Position numbers and translations under genes: made by a program. The notes below the pieces were generated by a model, which saw only the letters and a list, made by a program, of their open reading frames with translations, was not told the origin of the DNA and did not search any database. Below, piece by piece: positions 34,745 through 42,968 of a DNA stretch of 64,000 nucleotides (its first letter is position 1; each line of letters begins with the position of its first letter). The DNA comes from Streptomyces celluloflavus. GTDB taxonomy: Bacteria; Actinomycetota; Actinomycetes; Streptomycetales; Streptomycetaceae. The stretch is taken from assembly GCA_000720995.1 (NCBI GenBank), contig JOEL01000016.1:62001-126000 (forward strand), given 5' to 3'.

Positions 34745-35908
34745 ATGCGAGGCATACCGCCCGAGGTGAGCCTGCCGGGCGCGGCGGAGGACATCGTCCG
34801 GATGCAGGGCGCCCATGGCAGGGCCGGACTGACCGGGGCGGACCGCGCACGGCTGGCCGGCTGGCACGAGAGCGCCGCGGCCGGCGGCGGCGCGGAGCAG
34901 GAGATCGTACGGCTGCTGACCCGGCCGTTCAGCCGCCGCGAACAGATCCCCGAGTACTACCGCTACACCAGCCTGCACGTCTACGACTGGTTCCTGGCCC
35001 CGTACGCGGACGAACCGGTCGCCGCGGGAATCAGCGGGCTGCGGGCGACTCTCGCCGATCTCGCCGCCCGGGAAGGGGCCCGCGCGGATCTGGTCTCCGG
35101 CGCGGCCCCCTATCTGCCGGAGCGACTGGCCCGATTGCGGGAATTGATCGAACAGGTGGACGCGGTGGCCATCGCCCCCGAAGGGCCGGTGCGGGGCGCC
35201 GGCGGCATGGGGCGGGTGGACCACGACGACGTGCTGAGCTGGCGGCTTTCCGTACTCACCCGGTGCACGGCGTTTCCCCAGTCCGATGACGACAATGAGC
35301 ATCTGTTTCTGCGGGCCGTGCATTCCTGCGAACTCGCGTTCTATCTGGCACGGTGGACCGCCTGCCGGGCGATCACCGCGATAGCCGCGGACGACCCGAC
35401 GGCGGCGGCTTTCCGTATCGGCCAGGTAGCGGAATTCGCCCAACTGCTCAACGGAATCTTCCATGTCCTCAAAACGCTCTCACCGCAGCAGTTCATGAAC
35501 TTCCGCGAGGCCACCGGGGCGGCCAGCGCCGTACAGTCGCTCAACTTCCACCTCATGGAGCTTGCGCTGTTCGGCTACGATCCCCGGAAATCCGAGGTGT
35601 TCTGCGGGATCCGCCACCTCAGAATGCTGAACGATCCGCCGTATCGTGACCACTGGCCGCTGCGTGACGCCGTTATCGCCTCCGGGAAGCCGGAGTTGAG
35701 GACGGCATTCGACGCGGTGGAACGGTCGATGCTGACCTGGCGGGGACGGCATTACGGATTCGGCCGGCTCTATCTGCCCCGTCAGCTCAAGGGGTCCGGT
35801 GGCACCGAAGGAGCCGGATACCTCAAGAGATTCGTGAACAAAGACAGTTGCCTTCCCGGAACCCCGGGACCGGTCGACGAGGCGATGTTCAAGTTCGCCC
35901 TGCAGTGA
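34745..35908 (+). CDS. Tryptophan 2,3-dioxygenase-like heme protein
   Basis: This 387-residue protein of the TDO/heme-dependent aromatic oxygenase fold is divergent. EHLFLRAVHSCELAFYLARW (His193) matches the distal-His helix of TDO. GQVAEFAQLLNGIFHVLKTL and FREATGAASAVQSLNF (Arg254) match its substrate-site helices. RHYGFGRLYLP (His336) with GSGGTEGAGYLKRF matches the proximal-His region. It is longer than bacterial TDO and has an N-terminal extension of about 60 residues. GGAGG lies 7 nt before the ATG, 3 bp after the OMT gene, so it belongs to the cluster. Some members of this superfamily, such as MarE, oxidise indoles to oxindoles rather than cleaving them. Its substrate could be tryptophan or the bisindole. 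Confidence 0.75.
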   Translation: MRGIPPEVSLPGAAEDIVRMQGAHGRAGLTGADRARLAGWHESAAAGGGAEQEIVRLLTRPFSRREQIPEYYRYTSLHVYDWFLAPYADEPVAAGISGLRATLADLAAREGARADLVSGAAPYLPERLARLRELIEQVDAVAIAPEGPVRGAGGMGRVDHDDVLSWRLSVLTRCTAFPQSDDDNEHLFLRAVHSCELAFYLARWTACRAITAIAADDPTAAAFRIGQVAEFAQLLNGIFHVLKTLSPQQFMNFREATGAASAVQSLNFHLMELALFGYDPRKSEVFCGIRHLRMLNDPPYRDHWPLRDAVIASGKPELRTAFDAVERSMLTWRGRHYGFGRLYLPRQLKGSGGTEGAGYLKRFVNKDSCLPGTPGPVDEAMFKFALQ

Positions 35909-35967
35909 CCGACCGGCTCTCCCGCTCGTTTTCCGGGGCGCCACCAGACCACAACAGGAGCCCCTCA

Positions 35968-36381
35968 GTGACCATCATTCCGATTCTGTCCGCCGACGCC
36001 GCCCGTCGCGTTCTGGACGCCGCCCTGGCCAAGGCGGCACAGCTGAACGTCGCCGTCGCGGTCGCCGTCGTGGACAGCGGCGGCAACCTCCAGACCCTCG
36101 CCCGGATGGACACCGCCACGTTCTGGTCCACCACCATCGCCACGCACAAGGCGGTCACCGCGGCCGGACTCGGCGTACCCACCGTGGCGTTCGGCAAATT
36201 CGCCGCACAGGACCCGATCCTGCTGGCCACCATGGCCACCCAGCCGGGTTCCGCGCTGCTGCCCGGCGGCATCCCGATCGTCGTCGACGGCGCGATCGCC
36301 GGGGCCATCGGGGTGGCCGGCGGGACCAAGGGCGAGGACGAGCCCATCGCCGAGACGGGCGTGACCGCCGCGGCGGGCTGA
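35968..36381 (+). CDS. HbpS/GlcG-like heme-binding protein (DUF336)
   Basis: This 137-residue protein of the PF03928 fold includes VAVAVVDSGGNLQTLARMD, then THKAVTAAG and LLPGGIPIVVDGAIAGAIGVAGG. HbpS of S. reticuli, in this family, binds heme extracellularly, but this copy has no signal peptide. The GTG at 35968 has AGGAG 7 nt upstream. It directly follows the TDO-like gene and may deliver or store heme for it, or may be a small cofactor-binding accessory as seen beside other oxygenases. Confidence 0.85.
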   Translation: MTIIPILSADAARRVLDAALAKAAQLNVAVAVAVVDSGGNLQTLARMDTATFWSTTIATHKAVTAAGLGVPTVAFGKFAAQDPILLATMATQPGSALLPGGIPIVVDGAIAGAIGVAGGTKGEDEPIAETGVTAAAG

Positions 36382-36469
36382 CCCGCGGCCGTCTTGTGGC
36401 CGGACCGGTGCGCCGGCCACGAGACGGCATCCGGCGGAGCACGGCCGCGTCACCGGAGCCGGGCGGGGG

Positions 36470-37057
36470 AGCCGCGACGCCGGCGACGGGAACCACACCT
36501 TCTCCTGCGTACCGGGCTACCGGAACGGCGCGAAGCCACACGGCGGATTCAGCGTCATCCAACTCCTGGTCCTCTCGAAGTGGGTCGCCGGCGCGGCCCC
36601 CTCCACCGTCGCCGCGGCCGGATACGACGCCGCCATGGCGGTCGCCCACCCCGCATCCGACGGGCGGACCGTGACGAACGTGGTGGGCAGTCGGCGGGCC
36701 GCGTTCACCCAGCCCCGGAAGGGGCAGTTCACCGACGCGTTCGGCTATCCGCACGCCAACTTCGGAACGCCCTTCAAGGGGGCCCGCACGGTGCACTGCG
36801 CCGGGCCCGTCCGGTCCGGGCCGGAGACCCCGCTGCTGCGGGGCACGCGGTGCGATAGGGCACACGGCGCGAGTGGCGGCCGGCACTTCGCCGGATGCGA
36901 CCCGGCGACCGGATCCGACCCGGCGACCGGAACCGGCACGCTGACCGGCGTCACCACGGCCGGCAAGGACCTGCCCGGCGGCGAGAGCGCGTACGCGTAC
37001 GCCACCTGGCCGGGCACCGGCGCCGAGCGGCTGTACCGGCGGGCGCAGGCCGACTGA
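36470..37057 (+). pseudogene. Remnant of a secreted trypsin-like serine protease
   Basis: One frame reads as the C-terminal two thirds of a streptomycete trypsin-like protease: NHTFSCVPGYRNGA, then YDAAMAVAHPASDGRTV, QPRKGQFTDAFGYPHA, a Ser-loop relic HGASGGRHFAGCD (Ser codon at 36872) and TGTGTLTGVTTAGKD. Intact homologues begin with a signal peptide and a catalytic His segment and have GGSSGGPW at the Ser loop. Here there is no start codon, no signal peptide and no His segment, and the Ser loop is altered. An 18-bp tandem duplication (36899-36934) adds a repeated DPATG. It appears truncated and decaying. Confidence 0.7.
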
Positions 37058-37545
37058 CGGAGCGGCAGCCGGACCGGCGGCATCGGCGGCCCGGCGTCCC
37101 GGCACCGCCGAACCGTCTCCCCCGAGGGCCGCACTGCCATGGAGGCCGTCGTGCCCGGTCGGCGACGGCCGGCAACCGCGGCCGGTGGCCGTCGCCCGCC
37201 CGGTTGGTCCGGCGCCGTCCGGAACCGCGGATCGAACGTTTGTCAGGCGGAAACGGACCAGAGCTATGCTGTGCGCGGCTCATGATCTTGTAGGTGTCCA
37301 TGCGGCGGGATCTGGGCTGTTGTCGTGACATCCTTGCGCGGGCGGCCACCGGGCAGGGCTGTGGCTCGGCAACCGGTAATCCCCCTGCGTATGGCTCGAT
37401 GGCCCGGCCGCCGCACATCCCGGACCGGGGCAGCGGCAGCCGGCCCCCGGTCCGGCGCCGACGCGATGTCCGTGCGCGGGGAGTCGGCCGCGGCCCGTCG
37501 TGATCGCGTGCGCAGCCGACCGTCCTCACCACCTTCGGAGGCCCC
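37058..37545. other. Non-coding region before the CYP157-like gene
   Basis: A patch around 37210-37300 is less GC-rich than its surroundings and might hold the promoter of the P450 gene. A leftward frame here begins MDTYKIMSRAQ but turns into Arg-rich text and lacks a ribosome-binding site. I see no gene. Confidence 0.3.
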
Positions 37546-38949
37546 GTGACCACCCCGCGCCCAGCTCACCACAGCGACGGCTCCGGACCCGTGCCGCCCC
37601 CGGGCTGCCCTGCGCACGGTGCGGGCACCGAGGGGCTGCAACGGCTGTACGGGCCCGAGGCGGAGGGGGACGCGCAGGCGCTGTACGAGGTGCTCCGCCA
37701 GAAGTACGGCTCCGTGGCACCGGTGCTGCTGCACGGCGACCTGCCCGCCTGGCTGGTGCTGGGACACCGGGAAAACCTTGAGGTGATGCGCAACCCCTCC
37801 CGGTTCTCCCGCGATTCCCGCAACTGGCGGATGTTCCGGGAGGGCCGGGTCACCGCGGACTCCCCGCTGCGCCCGATGATCGAGTGGCAGCCGATCTGCG
37901 TGTTCGCCGACGGCGCGGACCACGTACGGCTGCGCGGAGCCGTCACCGACAGCCTGGCCCGGTTCGACCGCCGGGGGATCCGCCGCTACGTGGTCCGGTA
38001 CACCAACCAGCTGATCGACGCGTTCGCCGCGACCGGCGAGGCCGACCTGATCTCGCAGTACGCCGAGAAACTCCCGATGCTGGTGATGACCCAGCTCCTC
38101 GGGATGCCCGAGGGATACGGGCCGCGCCTGGTGGACGCCGCGCAGGACCTGATGCGGGGCAGCGAGACCGCCATGACCAGCAATGAGTTCGTGGTCGAGA
38201 CGCTGCGGACGCTGGCCGAGCGCAAACGGTCCGAACCGGGACATGACTTCGCCTCCTGGCTGATAGGCCACGAGTCGAACCTCACCGAGAACGAGGTGAT
38301 GGAGCATCTGCGGCTCGTGCTCGTCGCCGCGAACGAGACCACGGTCAACCTGATCGGCAACACCCTGCGCATGGTGCTGACCGACCGCCGCTTCCGCCTC
38401 AACCTGACCGGCGGTCAGATGACGCTGCCCGACGCCCTGGAGCAGGTCCTGTGGGACGCGCCGCCGCTGTCGGCGATCCCGGGCCGCTGGGCCATCGGCG
38501 ACACCGAACTGGGCGGCCGCCGCATCGCGGCCGGCGACATGCTGCTCCTCGGACTGGCGGCCGGCAACGCCGATCCGGAGATCCGGCCCGATCTGTCCGC
38601 CCCGGTCCACGGCAACCGCTCCCACCTCGCCTTCAGCAGCGGCCCGCACGAGTGCCCCGGCCGGGAGATCGGCCGGGCCATCGCGGACACCGGCATCGAC
38701 ACGCTGCTCGCGCGGCTGCGTGATCTGCGGCTCGCGGTGCACGAGGGCGAGCTCCAGACGCACCCCGCGTGGCTGTCGGAGCGCCTGGACAGCCTGCCCG
38801 TGCAATTCAAGCCGGAGCAGGGGCGGGCAGCCGCACCCCCGCGCCTCGGGGCGGCGCCGCCCGCCGCCGCGGGCCGGACACCGGCGCCGCAGGAGACCCG
38901 CCCCGCCCGCACGCCTTGGTGGCGGTCGCTCTTCCGGGCACGCTCCTAG
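37546..38949 (+). CDS. CYP157-like cytochrome P450 lacking ExxR
   Basis: This encodes 467 residues. The N-terminal text (RLYGPEAEGDAQALYE, then VLLHGDLPAWLVLGHRENLEV) matches CYP157 proteins. The K-helix reads EQVLWD, so the nearly universal ExxR arginine is Trp, the hallmark reported for CYP157. The heme loop is FSSGPHECPG and the I-helix has AANETTVN. The tail after residue 420 is Pro/Ala-rich. GGAG lies 5 nt before the GTG. CYP157 genes usually sit in conservons (cvnA-D), but none is here; a terpene synthase gene follows after a MITE. Its TAG stop codon coincides with the left end of that element. Confidence 0.85.
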   Translation: MTTPRPAHHSDGSGPVPPPGCPAHGAGTEGLQRLYGPEAEGDAQALYEVLRQKYGSVAPVLLHGDLPAWLVLGHRENLEVMRNPSRFSRDSRNWRMFREGRVTADSPLRPMIEWQPICVFADGADHVRLRGAVTDSLARFDRRGIRRYVVRYTNQLIDAFAATGEADLISQYAEKLPMLVMTQLLGMPEGYGPRLVDAAQDLMRGSETAMTSNEFVVETLRTLAERKRSEPGHDFASWLIGHESNLTENEVMEHLRLVLVAANETTVNLIGNTLRMVLTDRRFRLNLTGGQMTLPDALEQVLWDAPPLSAIPGRWAIGDTELGGRRIAAGDMLLLGLAAGNADPEIRPDLSAPVHGNRSHLAFSSGPHECPGREIGRAIADTGIDTLLARLRDLRLAVHEGELQTHPAWLSERLDSLPVQFKPEQGRAAAPPRLGAAPPAAAGRTPAPQETRPARTPWWRSLFRARS

Positions 38950-39125
38950 GGCGTGTCGTCACAGTGGCGCCTGCCCCGCGGCGCCTGGCACGGCATCTCG
39001 CGGCGTTGTCGGGATCACCCCGATACACCCAGTATCGGGGCGACCCTCCGCCTTGCGATGCACCGCACCAGACACCGCGGGACCCGCCCTCCGGGCGAAC
39101 GACGCCACTGTGACGACACGCCCTA
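38947..39125. mobile_element. MITE-like element with 23-bp terminal inverted repeats
   Basis: The 23 bp at 38947-38969 (starting TAGGGCGTGTCG) are a perfect inverted copy of 39103-39125 (ending CGACACGCCCTA). The element is about 179 bp, carries no gene and contains an internal 9-bp perfect stem (39018-39026 and 39032-39040, loop ACCCA). Both outer ends sit in CTAG, consistent with insertion at TA or CTAG as for IS630- or IS5/IS427-type elements. It would fold almost end to end in RNA and may act as a terminator for the upstream P450 gene. Confidence 0.75.
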
Positions 39126-39348
39126 GCCCGCACCCGGCCGGCCCGCCACAGGGCCGGCCGGGCACCGGCGGCCCGCCCCGCGTCCACGAAGACCTGGTGA
39201 CGCCGCTATTGGATCAGACGTACGTGATGCGTACGATGCGCCGTAGTTGATCATTCACGGAGTGCCGGTGGCACATCCGGTAGGCCGGTCGCGCGGCATT
39301 CGCGTACCCGGCCGAGAGTGCCGCACGACAGCTGAGAGGTGGTCAGAA

Positions 39349-40473
39349 GTGGGACCCGAGCTGATAGTTCCGCCGACCTACTCGCCCATTCCGCCGGCCA
39401 TCCACCCCCGCCACGAGGCGATCGAGATCCGGACGACGGCTTGGGCGGAACGTTTCGCCATAGGGTCCGACGAACTGCGGGAGCGGCTCGTCACCCACGG
39501 CATCGGGGCGTTCTCCGCCCGGATACTGCCCGAGGGCCAGGAGGAGGTGGTGTCCCTTCTGGCGGACTTCGTGCTGTGGCTCTTCGGCGTCGACGACGGG
39601 TACTGCGAGGAGGGCGACCTGGGCTGCAGTCCGGGCGGCCTGACGGCGGTGCTGCACCGGCTGCTGCGGGTGGCGCAGAACCCGGAGGCCCAGCTCCTGC
39701 GGGCGGACCCGCTCGCGGAGGGGCTGCGCGACCTGCGGTCGAGGGTCTCCCGGTACGGCACCGAGGGGCAGACGGCCCGCTGGCTGGACGCCCTGCGGGA
39801 GTACTTCTTCTCCGTGGTCTGGGAGGCGTCCCACCGCAGCGAGGGCACCGTCCCGAGCCTGTCCGACTACACCCTGATGCGCCTGTACGACGGCGCGACC
39901 TCGGTCGTGCTGCCGATCCTGGAGATGGGGCACGGCTACGAACTCCAGCCGTACGAACGGGACCGGACCGCCGTGCGCGCCGCGGCCGAGATGGCCTCGT
40001 TCGTCATCACCTGGGACAACGACATCTTCTCGCACCACAAGGAGAGCCGGAGCGAGGGCTACTACCTCAACGTCCTGCGGGTGCTGCAGCACGAGCACGG
40101 CATCGGCCCGGACCAGGCCCTGACCACGGCCATCGCCCAGCGGGACCGGGTGATGACGCTGTTCATGCGGCTGTCCGCGCAGCTGCGTCACGAGGCCAGC
40201 CCGCAGCTGCGGCAGTACCTGAGCGGCCTGGCCTCCTTCATCCGCGGATCACAGGACTGGGGCATCACCTCCCTCCGCTACACCACCCCCGACGACCCGG
40301 CCGGGCTCCCCACGACGCTGCGCGAGACGCCCACCGACGACAGTCGCGAGCCCCTGGACATCCCCGTCATCTCCTGGTGGTGGGACCTGCTGCCCGCCGG
40401 CGGCGGCACCCCGCCGCGGTACGGGAACGGGGACGCGTCCGCAGCTGAGTGGGCGGCGCGGAAGCCGGCCTAG
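39349..40473 (+). CDS. Class I terpene synthase (probably sesquiterpene)
   Basis: This encodes 374 residues. The aspartate-rich metal site is DDGYCEE at 82-88, the NSE triad is NDIFSHHKE at 224-232 and an RY pair near the C-terminus is in SLRYTT. Size and motifs fit bacterial sesquiterpene cyclases acting on farnesyl diphosphate. I place the start at the GTG at 39349 with GAGAGG 9 nt upstream; the frame is open further 5' but that part has no cyclase character. The product cannot be told from sequence. A P450 gene follows after 15 bp and probably oxidises the hydrocarbon. Confidence 0.9.
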   Translation: MGPELIVPPTYSPIPPAIHPRHEAIEIRTTAWAERFAIGSDELRERLVTHGIGAFSARILPEGQEEVVSLLADFVLWLFGVDDGYCEEGDLGCSPGGLTAVLHRLLRVAQNPEAQLLRADPLAEGLRDLRSRVSRYGTEGQTARWLDALREYFFSVVWEASHRSEGTVPSLSDYTLMRLYDGATSVVLPILEMGHGYELQPYERDRTAVRAAAEMASFVITWDNDIFSHHKESRSEGYYLNVLRVLQHEHGIGPDQALTTAIAQRDRVMTLFMRLSAQLRHEASPQLRQYLSGLASFIRGSQDWGITSLRYTTPDDPAGLPTTLRETPTDDSREPLDIPVISWWWDLLPAGGGTPPRYGNGDASAAEWAARKPA

Positions 40474-40488
40474 AGGAAGGACTCTTCG

Positions 40489-41832
40489 GTGACAGTTGGG
40501 ATAACGGAGGTGCCCCGCGCACCGGGCGCCCTGCCCCTGATCGGGCACGCCGTGAAACTGGGGCGCGAGCCACTCGGGTTCCTGCGGTCGCTGCGGCAGA
40601 CCGGTGATCTGGTCCGCGTCGATCTGGGCACGCTGCCGGTGTACTTCGCCACCAGCGCCGAACTGGTCCACGCCGTGACCGTCACCCACGCGCGGAGCTT
40701 CGAGAAGGGCCGGCTGTACGACCGGGTGCGGCCGCTGGTCGGCAACGGCCTCGCCAACGCCACCGGCCCGGTCCACCGCCGCAACCGCCGTCTGGTGCAG
40801 CCCGTGTTCCACCACGAGCGCATCGCGGGTTACGCGCGGACGATGAGCGACCGGGCCCGTGCTCTGACCGGATCGTGGACTTCGGGGCAGCGCATCGACG
40901 TCGAGCAGGTCATGGGGGAGTACGCCATCGAGACGCTGGCGGAGACAATGTTCTCCGCCGATATCGGGCGTCCCGCCGTGGAGTCGGTCCGCCGGAACCT
41001 TCCGGTGATCCTGAAGAACATGCTGCTGCGCGCCGCCTCTCCCAAGCTGCTGGACCGGCTGCCGATCCGCCCCAACCGCGAGTTCGACGCCGCGGCCCGG
41101 AGCATGCGGCAGGTCATCGACGAGGTGATCGCGAGCACCCGCCGGTCCGGGCGGAGCGGCCAGGCCGATCTGCTGTCCCTGCTGCTGGACGCGCGCGACG
41201 GCGACACCGGCGAGGCACTGACCGACGAGGAGGTCCGGGACGAACTCGTCACCATCCTCTTCGCCGGCTCGGAGACCACGGCCTCCACCCTCAGCTGGGC
41301 CTTCCACGAGATCGCCCGTGCCCCCGAGGTCGAGCGGCAACTGCTGGCCGAGGTCGACGAAGTCGTCGGCACCCGCCCCGTGACCGTCGAGGACATTCCC
41401 CGTCTCGTCACCATCCGGCGGGTGCTCGACGAGGTGATCCGGCTGCACGGGGTGACGCTGCTGATGCGCCGCACCACCGAGCCGGTGGAGCTCGGCGGCT
41501 TCCGCCTCCCCGCCGGGGTGGAGGTCGGCTTCAGCCTCTACGCCCTGCACCGGGATCCGCGGCTCTACACCGAACCGGACCGTTTCGACCCCGACCGGTG
41601 GCTGCCGGAGCGGCGCGCCGATATTCCGCGCGAGGGCTTCGTCCCCTTCGGCGCGGGCAACCGCAAATGCATCGGGGACGCCTTCAGCTGGACCGAGGCC
41701 ACGATCGTCCTGGCGACGGTCCTCTCCCGGTTCACGCTCCGCGCCATTCCCGGGCACACCACCCGCGAAGCGGCCTCGGCGATGGCCCATCCCGACCACG
41801 TCCCCATGGAAATCATCGCCCGGGACGCCTGA
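40489..41832 (+). CDS. Terpene-oxidising cytochrome P450
   Basis: This 447-residue P450 resembles the CYP170/CYP183 group that hydroxylates sesquiterpenes. It opens with PGALPLIGHAVKL, has the phrase VGNGLANATGPVHRRNRRLVQPVFH, the I-helix FAGSETTAST, ExxR in DEVIRL and the heme loop FGAGNRKCIGDAF. AGGAAGG after the terpene synthase stop gives 8-nt spacing to the GTG. It is translationally close to the cyclase gene, so the two form a cyclase-oxygenase operon. No dedicated redox partner is linked. Confidence 0.9.
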   Translation: MTVGITEVPRAPGALPLIGHAVKLGREPLGFLRSLRQTGDLVRVDLGTLPVYFATSAELVHAVTVTHARSFEKGRLYDRVRPLVGNGLANATGPVHRRNRRLVQPVFHHERIAGYARTMSDRARALTGSWTSGQRIDVEQVMGEYAIETLAETMFSADIGRPAVESVRRNLPVILKNMLLRAASPKLLDRLPIRPNREFDAAARSMRQVIDEVIASTRRSGRSGQADLLSLLLDARDGDTGEALTDEEVRDELVTILFAGSETTASTLSWAFHEIARAPEVERQLLAEVDEVVGTRPVTVEDIPRLVTIRRVLDEVIRLHGVTLLMRRTTEPVELGGFRLPAGVEVGFSLYALHRDPRLYTEPDRFDPDRWLPERRADIPREGFVPFGAGNRKCIGDAFSWTEATIVLATVLSRFTLRAIPGHTTREAASAMAHPDHVPMEIIARDA

Positions 41833-41857
41833 CGCACTCCTCGGGCCACCGGGCGGG

Positions 41858-41878
41858 CGGTGCGCAACGGCCGCACCG
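41858..41878. terminator. Hairpin between convergent P450 and LysR genes
   Basis: A 7-bp stem (CGGTGCG and CGCACCG) with a 7-nt loop lies between the two convergent stops. It could serve both directions. Confidence 0.45.
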
Positions 41879-41923
41879 GCGGCGCGAGCCCGAGGCGGCG
41901 GCGCGCTCCGGTACCCGCCGCTG

Positions 41924-42868
41924 CTACGGCGCGACGGCCGGCGAATCCTCCGCGGCGTGGCCGGGCGGCGTACACGCCTGGCGGAGGGCCTGCCGACAGG
42001 CGTCCACGGCGGGGTGCGCGCCGCGGCCGCGGCGGACCGCCGTGAAGATGCGGCGCGCCCGGTGGCCGCGCGGCAGCGGATGCAGGGGAACGGTCGGCGG
42101 CCGGCCGTACCACACGAAGTCGGGCAGCAGCGCGGCGGCGTGACCCTGCTCCACGAGCCGCAGATGCAGCAGCAGATCACTGCTCTCGAACCGTACGTCG
42201 GGTTCGAAACCCGCGTCGCGGCACACCGTCAGCGCCCACTGCCGGGCCGCCGTGCCCTCGGGTTCCATGACCCACGGATGATCGGCCAGTGCCCGCAGCG
42301 CCGCCCGCGGCCCGGACGGGCGCGGGCCCTGCCCGTCGCGCGGCCGGGCCAGCCGCAAGGGATCGGCGCACAGGTCCGCCCGCTCGATCCCGGCCGGCCG
42401 GGGGTGCGGACCGCCCGGGTACTCCTCGGCGATCACCAGGTCGAAGTCGCGGGCGAGCAGCGCCGGCAGCGCCACCTCGGGCTCCGCCTGCGTGACGTGC
42501 ACCCGCAGACCGGGGTGGTCCGCGCGCAGCAGCGTCAGCGCGGCCGGCACCAGGGCGAGGGCCGCGGTCTGGAAGGCGGCGATGCGAAGGGTGCCGGTGA
42601 GGCGGGTGAGGGAAGCGGCGATTTCCGCCTCGGCGCACTCCAGGCGTGCCAGCACCGCTTCGGCGTGGACGACGAGGATCTCCGCCTGCGGGGTGAGCCG
42701 GACCCGCCGCCCCACCGGCTCCAGCAGCGGGACACCCACCTCCGACTCCAGCAGCGTCAGCTGCTGGGAGACGGACGAGGGGCTGTACGAGAGGGCGGCG
42801 GCGACCGCCGCGAGCGTGCCGCGGTGCTTGAGCTCGCGCAGCAGCCGGAGCCGGTGCAGATCGAACAT
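41924..42868 (-). CDS. LysR-family transcriptional regulator
   Basis: This encodes 314 residues. The N-terminal HTH starts MFDLHRLRLLRELKHRGTLAAVAAALSYSPSSVSQQ-type (I give only the pattern: residues 1-36), followed by the dimerisation helix LLESEVGVPLLEPVGRRVRLT and a periplasmic-binding-like effector domain (LRIAAFQTAALALVP). GGAGGG lies 6 nt upstream of the ATG at 42868. It is divergent, with 100 bp between, from a diaminopropionate ammonia-lyase gene and probably activates that gene and the downstream permease and amidase genes in response to the amino acid substrate. Confidence 0.9.
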   Translation of the reverse strand: MFDLHRLRLLRELKHRGTLAAVAAALSYSPSSVSQQLTLLESEVGVPLLEPVGRRVRLTPQAEILVVHAEAVLARLECAEAEIAASLTRLTGTLRIAAFQTAALALVPAALTLLRADHPGLRVHVTQAEPEVALPALLARDFDLVIAEEYPGGPHPRPAGIERADLCADPLRLARPRDGQGPRPSGPRAALRALADHPWVMEPEGTAARQWALTVCRDAGFEPDVRFESSDLLLHLRLVEQGHAAALLPDFVWYGRPPTVPLHPLPRGHRARRIFTAVRRGRGAHPAVDACRQALRQACTPPGHAAEDSPAVAP

Positions 42869-42968
42869 CGGCAACCCTCCGCCACTACGGGAACCATCGG
42901 CATTACCGATGAATATACGTGGGAAACATTCGCTGGACCGATGGATGGGCGCGCCGCACGATGGAGGC

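Noticed and set aside
34745-35908. Calling the TDO-like gene kynA for tryptophan catabolism
   Set aside because: The sequence is too divergent and the neighbours are bisindole genes, with no kynureninase or formamidase beside it.
36951-37300. Leftward frame beginning MDTYKIMSRAQ
   Set aside because: The first 25 residues look plausible, but there is no ribosome-binding site, the rest is Arg-rich, and it overlaps the protease remnant.
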